From Mesobacillus harenae (lineage in GTDB: Bacteria; Bacillota; Bacilli; Bacillales; Cytobacillaceae), in assembly GCF_013343715.1 (NCBI RefSeq), contig NZ_JABUNR010000002.1, positions 124,001 to 188,000 on the forward strand: a stretch of DNA of 64,000 nucleotides. The letters run 5' to 3'. The stretch's first letter is position 1. Each line of letters begins with the position of its first letter. The position numbers and the translations under genes were made by a program. Below, piece after piece: positions 8,799-18,604 of the stretch. The notes beneath the pieces are model-generated. The model was not told where the DNA came from, did not search any database, and saw only the letters and a list, made by a program, of their open reading frames with translations.

Positions 8799-9584
8799 AT
8801 GTTAATTGGATTTATTATGAAAGTGCTAAAGAAGACCATTAAAATTGAACATTGGAAGTTAATTCAGCTGGGTTTAATTTTTTTGGGGTTTAGTTCCTTA
8901 ATTCTTTTCTATTTAGAACCGAAAGAATTTAATAATCTCTTTAACAGCTTCTGGTTCGTGATGACGATTGTTTCACAAGTTGGGTTAGGCGATTATATCC
9001 CTGTCACGGTCCCAGGAAAGCTTTATACTATGTTTGTTTACTTGGTGGGGGTTGGTTTTTTCGCTATTATCATTGCCAAATGGATTGATTTAATGAACAA
9101 TTACGAAGAGTTAAAGGAGGAGGAGTCTATGGGGTTTAAAGGAGAAAATCAAGTAGTTATCATTAATTGGTCTGAAAAAGCCAAAGTAACCATTCAGGAG
9201 GTAATTGATAAAAGTGAAACTACTACTGTTGTCTTGATTGATCAAATGCCCAATTCCCCTATTAATAATGAAATGGTGCATTATGTATCGGGCGATGCAA
9301 CGAAGTTTGAAGTTCTTAAACGGGCTAATGTCTTAAAAGCAGCCACGATTTGTATTCTCGCTTCTGATACAGGAGATCCTATCGCGGGAGATGGCAAGAC
9401 GCTATTGATTGCTTCTACAATTAAACACATGGCTACAAAGGAGGACGCTGCTGTTTTTGTGATTGCAGAGATCTTAGATGAGGACCACATCACAAATACG
9501 AATCAAGATTATATTGATGAATTTATTTTATCCAACAAACCTTTTTCTCATCAAATGGCGGCAACAGCCCTGCGGCCACGCTGA
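8799..9584 (+). CDS. Potassium channel-like protein with RCK/TrkA-N domain (YugO-like), probably truncated
   Basis: Two-helix ion channel of the YugO/MthK type: helix near residues 19-41, a pore loop, a second helix near 71-90, then a TrkA-N (RCK) nucleotide-binding domain (VVIINWSEKAKVTIQEV, YVSGDATKFEVLKRANV). Two oddities. The selectivity filter, normally TVGYGD, reads VSQVGLGDY at residues about 60-68. And the protein is 261 residues where YugO has about 330: it stops soon after the first RCK lobe with MAATALRPR. The ATG at 8817 (MKVLKK) is an alternative start. Could be a functional variant, a cation channel of changed selectivity, or a gene on the way to decay. Confidence 0.75.
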   Translation: MLIGFIMKVLKKTIKIEHWKLIQLGLIFLGFSSLILFYLEPKEFNNLFNSFWFVMTIVSQVGLGDYIPVTVPGKLYTMFVYLVGVGFFAIIIAKWIDLMNNYEELKEEESMGFKGENQVVIINWSEKAKVTIQEVIDKSETTTVVLIDQMPNSPINNEMVHYVSGDATKFEVLKRANVLKAATICILASDTGDPIAGDGKTLLIASTIKHMATKEDAAVFVIAEILDEDHITNTNQDYIDEFILSNKPFSHQMAATALRPR

Positions 9585-9615
9585 CCTGCTGCTTATGGGT
9601 TTTTCCACGTAAAAA

Positions 9616-10515
9616 TCAATCCTTTAAATAGACAGCGATTTCGTCCATTAGCTTATCCATTTGTTTTGCATGTTCACGATAGACCTTTTTAGCTTCGGCA
9701 TTTTCTGTCTTTAATGAGAAACTAATAAGGCTTTTTTGCAGCTGCTTAACATTCGCAGCTACTAATAACTTTTCCTTCATCTGAGGCATCTTCAAATTAT
9801 CGTTATAAAGATCAGCATATACATTTCCCATTGAATCGATCTGCGCCATAAAAACATCTGAAAAACCCTTTGCCCCTTGTTTGTTAATTTCACTTAATAG
9901 CCACTCTTTCGTAAACCCATAATCTATCAGGGATTTCTCCATCAAATTCCCATCAATTACAACAATACGAGGCTGCGTTTCTTTTTTAACATTCATCCCA
10001 ATATCTTTTGGGGTAAGCGGCTGTAATTCCCGTTTTTTCAGCACGGTGACTTGCCCATTTTTTTCCATAGTCGCCGACTGAACATCAGATAATTTAAAGA
10101 CACTTTGCTGGCGAAGCAGAATCATCATCTCATCAATTGTTAAGTTAACCTTCCTCATATTATTCTCGAGAATCTTCCCATCGCTTACTAGGGTCGTAGG
10201 TTTCCCTTCCAAAAGAGTACGAAATTTAGGTGACTTCAGTTCGGCCTTTGCAAGAATAAGCGGAATAACAGACCAAATAATCATTCCCAAAATGAAATTT
10301 GACATTCTGATATGCGGACTAAATGTTAGTTCAGCCGCAATACTCCCTATAGAGATCCCTACAATATATTCATAATATGTAATCTGAGTAATTTGCTTTT
10401 TGCCCATTATGCGTGCCAATATAAGCATTAAAAAAAAGCCGACAAGTCCACGTACCAGCACGTGCGCTAATTCAGTCATCGATACATCCCTTATTTTCTT
10501 TATAGTATTTTCCAT
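9616..10515 (-). CDS. DUF421 (YetF/YkjA-like) membrane protein
   Basis: Membrane protein of the DUF421 family: three N-terminal helices (about residues 21-38, 48-62 and 74-90) followed by a soluble region with the family motifs RTLLEGKPTTLVSDGKI and LTIDEMMILLRQQ, then a longer C-terminal extension of about 120 residues rich in Lys and Glu. Function of the family is unknown, with links in Bacillus to membrane and stress roles. It is divergent from the DUF4363-like lipoprotein gene at 10574; the two families are often neighbours in Firmicutes, which suggests a shared role. Convergent with the channel gene, leaving 31 bases between stop codons. Confidence 0.85.
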   Translation of the reverse strand: MENTIKKIRDVSMTELAHVLVRGLVGFFLMLILARIMGKKQITQITYYEYIVGISIGSIAAELTFSPHIRMSNFILGMIIWSVIPLILAKAELKSPKFRTLLEGKPTTLVSDGKILENNMRKVNLTIDEMMILLRQQSVFKLSDVQSATMEKNGQVTVLKKRELQPLTPKDIGMNVKKETQPRIVVIDGNLMEKSLIDYGFTKEWLLSEINKQGAKGFSDVFMAQIDSMGNVYADLYNDNLKMPQMKEKLLVAANVKQLQKSLISFSLKTENAEAKKVYREHAKQMDKLMDEIAVYLKD

Positions 10516-10573
10516 TATAGGAGAAACTAAGAGAAACTATACTTGTTAAAACTGTAAGGAGGATCAGCTAACT

Positions 10574-10924
10574 GTGTTCAAACCTCAGTTTATCTGTTTA
10601 TCAATGGTTTTTCTTATTATTCTGTCTGGCTGTGATTTAGTAAAAACCGAAAAAGATGAGGTGCTTTTTAAAACCGCTTCGGATGTTCATAAACAAATTG
10701 AACAACAGGAATGGGATAAAGCCCTGACGACTATTAAAGAATTCGAAAACTTATATGAAGACCGCAAATGGAAATTACAATTGTTAGGCGAACTGGAGGA
10801 TTATAAGGAACTCGAACTGGAAATCGTCACACTAAAAGAAAGTCTAAAAGAAGAGGATCGTTTTGAAGCTAAGGTTGGCTTAAAGCAGATTGAACATCGC
10901 CTTCACTTAATTTATGAACTTTAA
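10574..10924 (+). CDS. DUF4363-like lipoprotein
   Basis: 116-residue probable lipoprotein. The signal sequence ends in a lipobox (LIILSGC, with Cys at about residue 20); the remainder is helical and charged (HKQIEQQEWDKALTTIKEFE) and resembles DUF4363 proteins, helical-hairpin lipoproteins of unknown function. Start is GTG at 10574 with AAGGAGG (10556-10562) eleven bases upstream. Divergent neighbour of the DUF421 gene. Confidence 0.75.
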   Translation: MFKPQFICLSMVFLIILSGCDLVKTEKDEVLFKTASDVHKQIEQQEWDKALTTIKEFENLYEDRKWKLQLLGELEDYKELELEIVTLKESLKEEDRFEAKVGLKQIEHRLHLIYEL

Positions 10925-11162
10925 AAAATGTGCCGCTCTAAATGTAACAGGGTCGGTTGAATACAAAAACTAAATTAGCACACCTATTCGCAACTGAATT
11001 AGCCTGCTTCTTTTTGTTGATATATGGGTTTTTAATAAATGACGGGTGAATAAGCCCTGTAATTAGCACCCCTTTTAACCTGATGACATGAATTTTTGTC
11101 AGCGTGAGAATTCATATGCTAATTGGTATTCTTATCCTTAATACAGTAATCAGTGACCTATA

Positions 11163-11302
11163 AAATAAGCGGAGGTTTTCCCGTTAAGTAAAGCAAAATG
11201 GTCAATTTTCAGGTTTATTGACTTAAATAGGCGGAATCTTTTCCTCTATTTAAGCTCTGTTTTTGCGATTTTTCTAATTAAGAGGAATTTCTCCGCTTAT
11301 TT
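11163..11302. repeat. Nested palindromic intergenic repeat (about 140 bp)
   Basis: Ends are inverted copies: AAATAAGCGGAG at 11163 onward and its complement CTCCGCTTATTT at 11291-11302. Inside lies a second palindrome around 11221-11254 (CTTAAATAGGCGGAA / TTCCTCTATTTAAG). The nested symmetry and lack of coding capacity look like a MITE or REP-type element. A short related sequence (ATAAGCGGAGAATTTGC) occurs near 56538. Confidence 0.6.
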
Positions 11303-11409
11303 ATCAACCATGCAGGTCCGTGAGAGTCCGGTTGGGGTTAAACAGAATATTTAAGAATGGGGATTCGAATGGAACTACCGGGGTGCTTACTCTTCATAAG
11401 ACTGGTATA

Positions 11410-11443
11410 AAAAATGCTTGGAGCGTATGTCTCCAGGCATTTT
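11410..11443 (-). terminator. Intrinsic terminator
   Basis: Stem AAAATGCTTGGAG / CTCCAGGCATTTT (arms 11411-11423 and 11431-11443) with seven-base loop; on the minus strand it is followed by a run of six T. It sits 11 bases after the stop of the small minus-strand frame ending at 11454. Confidence 0.8.
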
Positions 11444-11453
11444 CTTTGCTAAT

Positions 11454-11651
11454 TTACTTACCAATTTGCTTTTCAACTCTAGCGCGACGTACAAATACAA
11501 TTGGATTTTGCACTTCAAAGTAGCATCTGTTGCTCTTAATGGGCGGCTTTTTTTTCGTTCTGAATGTAGGTTCAACACTTGGCACCTTTCGGTTAACACA
11601 TATTCTGAGTGCCCTTAGCCTCCTTAATTTTCTCTGATGATAATCTTCCAT
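11454..11651 (-). CDS. Possible small basic protein (65 residues or fewer)
   Basis: Short frame rich in Arg and Lys (DYHQRKLRRLRALRI, and VQNPIVFVRRARVEKQIGK at the C terminus). Not recognised. Support for it being real: an intrinsic terminator on the same strand 11 bases downstream. Against it: the ATG at 11651 has no good ribosome binding site, although AAGGAGG occurs inside the frame near 11625 without a well-placed in-frame start. Could be a remnant of a longer gene. Confidence 0.3.
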   Translation of the reverse strand: MEDYHQRKLRRLRALRICVNRKVPSVEPTFRTKKKPPIKSNRCYFEVQNPIVFVRRARVEKQIGK

Positions 11652-11695
11652 CGAAATGCATATATATTTTAACAGGTTGAGAGAGGAGACAAGAT

Positions 11696-12325
11696 GTGGC
11701 TTACCTTTTTGAGAACGAATGGTTTTTCCTTATGGCCTCAGAAGGTCTTATGTGGGTTTTTGTGTGTCTATTTTTAATTTGCCGCTATAAATTATTATTG
11801 GATCGGTTAAGTCAACTTTTCTTAATCTGGATCATTATTTGTGATCTTTTTCAGGCCCTGCTGGTAGGGGTTGATTATTATTTCACAGGAAAGGTTTCGT
11901 TTTTTCAAATTGTGACCATTCTATTTTTTATTTATGCAAGTACTTTAGGAAGTTCGGATTTCAAGCGTCTGGATGCGTATATAAAACAAAAATATCATAA
12001 CAATCAAAGGATCCTCACTGCTTCGATCATAAAGCACCGCAAAAAAATCAATACTTACCGGCGCTATCTTTTTATCGCACACTCAGCTTCATTCTTTCTT
12101 GCCCACATACTCTGGTACATAACAGACAGTTCTTTAACCGGTTTTCCAAATTATCATGTGTTTATCTTTAATGAATGGATTCAGTATCCTCATCAAGGCT
12201 ATTACAGCAATTCGGCAATTAATATTATCAGTTATATGTGGAAAATCTTTTATTCTTTTGATGTGATCGTTTTTCTCATTTATACATTCTGGCAAGTTAA
12301 AAGAAAGCAAACAAGGTTGAAATAA
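11696..12325 (+). CDS. Multi-pass membrane protein of unknown function
   Basis: 209 residues, not recognised. Predicted helices at about residues 10-28, 35-56, 66-84, 124-143 and 183-201, with many aromatic residues and a central basic cytoplasmic loop (KRLDAYIKQKYHNNQRI). Start is GTG at 11696 with AGGAG seven bases upstream; an ATG at 11694 is in another frame. No operon partner. Function cannot be inferred. Confidence 0.7.
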   Translation: MAYLFENEWFFLMASEGLMWVFVCLFLICRYKLLLDRLSQLFLIWIIICDLFQALLVGVDYYFTGKVSFFQIVTILFFIYASTLGSSDFKRLDAYIKQKYHNNQRILTASIIKHRKKINTYRRYLFIAHSASFFLAHILWYITDSSLTGFPNYHVFIFNEWIQYPHQGYYSNSAINIISYMWKIFYSFDVIVFLIYTFWQVKRKQTRLK

Positions 12326-12396
12326 TTCTCCCTGCGTCAGGAAGATTAACCATGCAACTCTATGTGTAAAAACACAATCTCTTAGAAAAGAGCTTT

Positions 12397-12440
12397 TTGA
12401 AAAAACAAACAGCCAAGAAGCGATAACCTCCTCAGCTGTT
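12397..12440 (-). terminator. Intrinsic terminator after the 63-residue gene
   Basis: Arms AACAGCCAAGAAG (12408-12420) and CTCCTCAGCTGTT (12428-12440) pair with G-U wobbles; on the minus strand a TTGTTTTTTC tract follows. It lies just after the stop at 12449. Confidence 0.65.
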
Positions 12441-12448
12441 TTCCTTAA

Positions 12449-12640
12449 CTAAAACGTTTTAAAACTAGTATCTACTTTGGCCCTCGCAACTTTCCGGTGC
12501 CGACGGGGCTTCTGGGGTGGGTTATTATTATAATTACTTTTATATTCAAAATATTTTACATACACATAAACCGTAAACGCCGACCCCGTTATAAATAACA
12601 ATGCACCAAACCAGCTAGTAGGGAATAGCACTTCCCACAT
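12449..12640 (-). CDS. Small single-helix membrane protein
   Basis: 63 residues: one hydrophobic helix (residues about 9-30) followed by a basic, Pro-rich cytoplasmic tail (PPQKPRRHRKVARAK). Not recognised. AAGGGTG seven bases before the ATG and a terminator downstream support a real gene. Confidence 0.6.
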   Translation of the reverse strand: MWEVLFPTSWFGALLFITGSAFTVYVYVKYFEYKSNYNNNPPQKPRRHRKVARAKVDTSFKTF

Positions 12641-12741
12641 TAAACTTCACCCTTTCGAATTTTATATCGTATTGAGATACTGTTTGTTTTTAAATTATAT
12701 CATGGTAAGATATAATTATCAAAAGAAAAAGGAAAAGACTG

Positions 12742-13137
12742 GTGATTTTCATGAGCACTCTTTTGTCAAAGGAAGTATATGAGTATTTAGGCGAGTTCAG
12801 GTATCAGTTACGAAAGTTTCTTAAGTTCAGTGAAGCAGCTGCACGCCAGCAAGGGATAACCCCGCAACAGCACCAGCTAATCCTGGCCATTCATGGGTTT
12901 CCCGGAAGGAGCATTGTCACCACCAGTGAATTATCCGAACGGCTGCAGATTACCCATCATGCATGCGTAGGATTGATTGACCGCTGTGAGGAGGCTGGGC
13001 TGGTTGCCCGAGAAAGTAACCCGGAGGATGGACGAAGTGTCTTAATAAATTTGACGCCCAAAGGATTGGATATCCTTGAGAAACTTTCAGAAATCCACCT
13101 AGAAGAAATTAAAAGAATCGATTTATTTAAGCAGTAA
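12742..13137 (+). CDS. MarR-family transcriptional regulator
   Basis: Winged-helix repressor of about 130 residues. Recognisable elements: the helix-turn-helix (TSELSERLQITHHACVGLIDRCEEAGLV) and the wing (RESNPEDGRSVLINLTPKG), the DGR being typical of MarR proteins. Start is either GTG at 12742 (site AAAAGG about six bases away) or ATG at 12751; I cannot decide between them. It stands alone, so its target operon and ligand are unknown; many relatives respond to phenolics or oxidants. Confidence 0.85.
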   Translation: MIFMSTLLSKEVYEYLGEFRYQLRKFLKFSEAAARQQGITPQQHQLILAIHGFPGRSIVTTSELSERLQITHHACVGLIDRCEEAGLVARESNPEDGRSVLINLTPKGLDILEKLSEIHLEEIKRIDLFKQ

Positions 13138-13303
13138 ACCTTCGCTGTCGAACTGGCAAGCATAGCTTCTTTATGACTTATACGCAACTCCTTTCTTACT
13201 TGTTTCTCCAAAATTCAAGTATAAGAGTTAGGATGATTGCGTTTTTTTGCACAGGAGCTTGCAAGCCAAAAATGATTTATAAATCCTTACTAGTCATAAA
13301 ACA

Positions 13304-13331
13304 AAAAAGGGCTCCACATCAGGAGTCCTTC
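13304..13331 (-). terminator. Intrinsic terminator
   Basis: Stem AAGGGCTCC / GGAGTCCTT (13307-13315 and 13322-13330), T-rich tract after it on the minus strand, about 20 bases past the stop of the secreted-protein gene. Confidence 0.8.
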
Positions 13332-13349
13332 GCAATAAAATTTCTAGTA

Positions 13350-13766
13350 TTAATAGCGTGGTGAGAACTTGACCGTGAAGGAATATCCTCTCCAGGCTTT
13401 TGGGTCTTCATAAATTTTAGTAGTAATATAAATTCCTTTACCCTTGCTTTTTTTAAAAGCGGAAACCATTTGTTCCCGGTTCTTTACGAAAACATCGTCC
13501 GGAACAAATTGAGCAAATGGTCCGAGAGCACGGTCATAAGCCTTTGCAACCAATTTTCTTGAAGCCTCATTCGCCCCAATTGCATTCAATGTATCCCATT
13601 TACTCAATGCTCTTGTATTTGTAGTTATCAATTTTTTTGCTGGAGCTTTCTTCTTCTTTTGATAGTCAATATACATGTTTGCACTGCTTTCACTAGGAGC
13701 TGCAAATAGACCCAGTCCCATAATGAGTGAAAATGAAATCATTACCGCCATTAATCTTTTCATCAT
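13350..13766 (-). CDS. Small secreted protein, unknown function
   Basis: 138 residues with a clear signal peptide (KRLMAVMISFSLIMGLGLFA, cleavage near AAPSESSA). The mature part is basic with a KKKKAPAKK stretch near its start and a C-terminal beta-rich segment. No Cys, no known domain. A strong ribosome binding site (AGGAGGTGA) lies upstream of tandem ATG codons at 13766 and 13763. Small secreted basic proteins include bacteriocins and wall-binding proteins, but nothing here decides it. Confidence 0.65.
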   Translation of the reverse strand: MMKRLMAVMISFSLIMGLGLFAAPSESSANMYIDYQKKKKAPAKKLITTNTRALSKWDTLNAIGANEASRKLVAKAYDRALGPFAQFVPDDVFVKNREQMVSAFKKSKGKGIYITTKIYEDPKAWRGYSFTVKFSPRY

Positions 13767-14165
13767 GCATTCACCTCCTGGAATAAATATATAATATATT
13801 AAAATTTTGGTAAATCTATTTTTGGTGAATTTTGCTAATCCTTTTCATAGTTCCTTTGATGATCCACTTCTGCTGTCATTTAGTCAGTTGAAGGAGTACT
13901 TTTTGCCTTCCGCAGTGAAAAGAAAAATGCAATAGCAAATATTAATGATTTTGTTTTCAGATACATATCTTAATTGTGTTTCTAGAATAGAAATATTCCC
14001 GTATAGTAAAAGCACCTTATTCATGCTCCCGACCTACAGCTTACGTTAAAACGCATGTGCTGAGATCAGGAAGCCTTGTAAGGTGCTTTGCTTCCCGGGT
14101 TATACTGTGCATCTTGATATGCTCAGTGTCCAGGTTTTATTCTTTTAACAGCTGTATCCACAAGA
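13767..14165. other. Intergenic region with a long paired structure
   Basis: No gene seen. Contains complementary arms of 11 bases (AAAGCACCTTA at 14009-14019 and TAAGGTGCTTT at 14079-14089) enclosing 59 bases that can pair further (CTTCC/GGGAG and CAGC/GCTG on the minus strand). On the minus strand a TTTTACTAT tract follows. It may be a loose terminator for katG or a structured leader; it matches no riboswitch I know. Confidence 0.4.
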
Positions 14166-16433
<2,268 letters not shown>

Positions 16434-16444
16434 CTATTCTTACA

Positions 16445-16466
16445 TTGTAATTATAATAAATTACAA
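16445..16466. promoter_or_regulatory. PerR/Fur-box-like palindrome upstream of katG
   Basis: TTGTAATTATAATAAATTACAA is an inverted repeat; its first 15 bases approximate the PerR consensus TTATAATNATTATAA with three mismatches. PerR repression of catalase genes is well established in Bacillus. Site use here is inference. Confidence 0.45.
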
Positions 16467-16904
16467 CTGAAATAAAAAGTAATAAGCAGAAAATTCGGAA
16501 AAAATATCAAATACACCTCTAGTAAATAAATGGTTACAGACAGCTTCCGGCAGCCATCTTTAAGGTGAAAGGTGAACTCGGGTGCCTTTCAGAAATGATA
16601 AAAACAAAGTCAAACTTTTTTACAATGTATCCTTTTTAAAAAAAGATCAGTCGGAGGTGGGAAGTTTATCGAGTTGCTAAGAGGAAAAGATAGACGCCCG
16701 CGGGAAGCAAGCACAGGCAGCTGAAATCAACAAAAAGGTGTAACAGACAGGAAGGGTCTTAGGCTTTGTTCCTTAACCCCTGTGGGTATTCCTTTTGCGG
16801 TTTGTTCCCATAGTTGATCATTCCATTTATAACAACCTTTTTCTGGAAAAGAACTGCTGTATCTAATTGATCTAGTACCTGCATATCAGGTTTATTAAAT
16901 TCCA
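16467..16904. other. Intergenic region with a repeat fragment
   Basis: About 440 bases without a convincing gene apart from the 3' part of a small frame. At 16687-16731 the stretch ending GCAGCTGAAATCAAC is a degraded copy of the repeat whose other copy (opposite orientation) starts near 51923 with GTTGATTTCCGCTGCAGG. Confidence 0.45.
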
Positions 16905-16905
16905 T
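16759..16905 (-). CDS. Possible small protein (48 residues)
   Basis: MEFNKPDMQVLDQLDTAVLF then a basic C terminus ending PQKEYPQGLRNKA. Not recognised. The ATG at 16905 has AAGGAG nine bases upstream, which is the main support. No signal peptide or membrane helix. Could be a chance frame. Confidence 0.4.
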   Translation of the reverse strand: MEFNKPDMQVLDQLDTAVLFQKKVVINGMINYGNKPQKEYPQGLRNKA

Positions 16906-16989
16906 ATAAATATTCTCCTTAAATTGAATTGGGTTCGTTTTTTTTAATAAGATTGTAATAGCTCTCAAGATTAATGTGTAAATTCCCCA

Positions 16990-17024
16990 TAAAAAAACAC
17001 CATTTCACTCAATAAAATGGTGTT
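16990..17024 (-). terminator. Intrinsic terminator downstream of the nhaC-like gene
   Basis: AACACCATTT (16996-17005) and AAATGGTGTT (17015-17024) pair perfectly; a run of seven T follows on the minus strand. About 150 bases past the stop codon at 17178. Confidence 0.8.
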
Positions 17025-17177
17025 AAAGAAGCATAGCTTTTAAAAATGACCTAATTCAAGCCTATTTGGGCCTGCTTTTTGTCTAATAGCATAGACGGTC
17101 GTCTTCAGAAACGGCTCTACTCTAGGCAATCGTTAGTATTAGCTTGATAGGCATGGAGTACCACCAACCAATCAATT

Positions 17178-18575
17178 TTAAACAAAAACGATACCAACGA
17201 TCAGATAAAAAACACAAGCAATTGCTGCTACAGTTAACGCATACGGAATCTGTGTTTTGACATGATCCATATGATCAGAGGCTGCACCAGTAGAGGCTAG
17301 AACGGTTGTATCTGATAAAGGCGAACAATGATCTCCAAAAACACCTCCGCCTCCAACAGCAGCTATTGTAGCTAAAACAATCGTCGTCACTTCATCTCCT
17401 GTATAGTTAAATGCAAGAGGAACTGCTAAAGGCATAACGATTGCAAAAGTCCCCCAAGAAGAACCTGTAGCAAAAGCAATGATCGCAGCAATTATAAAGG
17501 TAATGACTGGCAGTAGGCTTGGAGTCAACCAATTTTCGCTGACGGATACAACATAATCAGCTGTCCCAATGTCATCAGTTAGTTTATTCAAGGAATAGGC
17601 AAACGCCAAAATGATAATTGCTGGTAAAACACCCTTCATCCCAGCAGTTGCCGTTTTCATAATATCATTAAAAGGGATTCCTTGTATTCGCATAATAACA
17701 CCTAAAATTACAGAAGCTGCCAAAAACGCTTCCATTGTTTTTGCTGAATCTAAAACAATGAACGTACCTACTGCGATAGAGATCACAATTAAAACAGGCA
17801 AGAAAAAATTCAAGAAGACATTAGGTTTTATCCCATCAAAAGGTGGGGTATCTGTTAATTCCTCTCCCATTAACGGTTCGGCCCCGTCGCGTAAAACTTT
17901 TCCTTCCTTTTGTGCCCGTTCCTCCGCTTTCTTCATCGGACCAAAATCAGGGATTATTTTCATGGCAATTAATCCTACAAATAGAACCGATAATATCGCA
18001 TAAAAGTTAAAAGGGATTGATTGAACAAAAACTCCCATCGCCATATCCGGACTTTTTATAGCTCCCATTCCTATCAATAACCCTGAAATAAACACTGCCC
18101 ATCCTGTGATAGGAACCATGACGCTTACAGGCGCTGAGGTCGAATCCGCTATATAAGACAACTTTTCTCTTGAAATTTTTGCTTTATCAGACAAATTGCG
18201 CATTGTCGCACCGACGAATAACGGACTAAAATAGTCACTAAAGAACACGAACATACCTAAAAACCAGGAAACAAGCTGTGTCTTGACCCTGCTCAATTTC
18301 TTACGTTCCATGATAAGTGTAAATTGCTGAATCGCACCGGTACGTTGAAAAAATGCAATTAACACCCCTATAAAAAGTTCCAGTAAAAGAATCCACGAAA
18401 AACTCGTAGTACCTAATGCTTCTTTCATCAAGTTAGGAAATCCTAATAATCCTTGACCAGCTATAAGCACCCCGATAAAACATGCGACAGCAAGCGAAAA
18501 GACGGTGTTTCTTGTTACAAATGCTAATATAATTGCAACCGCTGCAGGAACAAGTGATAGAATACCTAAATCCAT
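17178..18575 (-). CDS. NhaC-family Na+/H+ antiporter-like transporter
   Basis: Membrane transporter of about 465 residues with roughly 11-12 hydrophobic helices and NhaC-family features (FATGSSWGTFAIVMPLAVPLA near residue 370; GGGVFGDHCSPLSDTTVLASTGA near residue 420, with the conserved DHCSP). Members exchange sodium for protons or carry organic acids and amino acids in exchange. It begins 29 bases after the stop of the alanine dehydrogenase-like gene and shares its sigma-54 promoter, so a role in uptake or efflux linked to amino acid catabolism is likely (inference), rather than general sodium homeostasis. Confidence 0.88.
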   Translation of the reverse strand: MDLGILSLVPAAVAIILAFVTRNTVFSLAVACFIGVLIAGQGLLGFPNLMKEALGTTSFSWILLLELFIGVLIAFFQRTGAIQQFTLIMERKKLSRVKTQLVSWFLGMFVFFSDYFSPLFVGATMRNLSDKAKISREKLSYIADSTSAPVSVMVPITGWAVFISGLLIGMGAIKSPDMAMGVFVQSIPFNFYAILSVLFVGLIAMKIIPDFGPMKKAEERAQKEGKVLRDGAEPLMGEELTDTPPFDGIKPNVFLNFFLPVLIVISIAVGTFIVLDSAKTMEAFLAASVILGVIMRIQGIPFNDIMKTATAGMKGVLPAIIILAFAYSLNKLTDDIGTADYVVSVSENWLTPSLLPVITFIIAAIIAFATGSSWGTFAIVMPLAVPLAFNYTGDEVTTIVLATIAAVGGGGVFGDHCSPLSDTTVLASTGAASDHMDHVKTQIPYALTVAAIACVFYLIVGIVFV

Positions 18576-18604
18576 GTACTTCCCTCCCTAAAAATAAAGT
18601 TTAT

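Larger units (their letters stand above)
10925..11453. other. Intergenic region with a palindromic repeat
   Basis: No gene seen on either strand here. It holds the inverted-repeat element at 11163-11302 and a terminator at 11410-11443; the rest is AT-rich without a recognisable signal. Confidence 0.5.

Noticed and set aside
11301..11409. Possible riboswitch-like sequence with GGTCCGTGAGAGTCCGG
   Set aside because: Does not fit a known aptamer and there is no downstream gene on the same strand in a suitable position.
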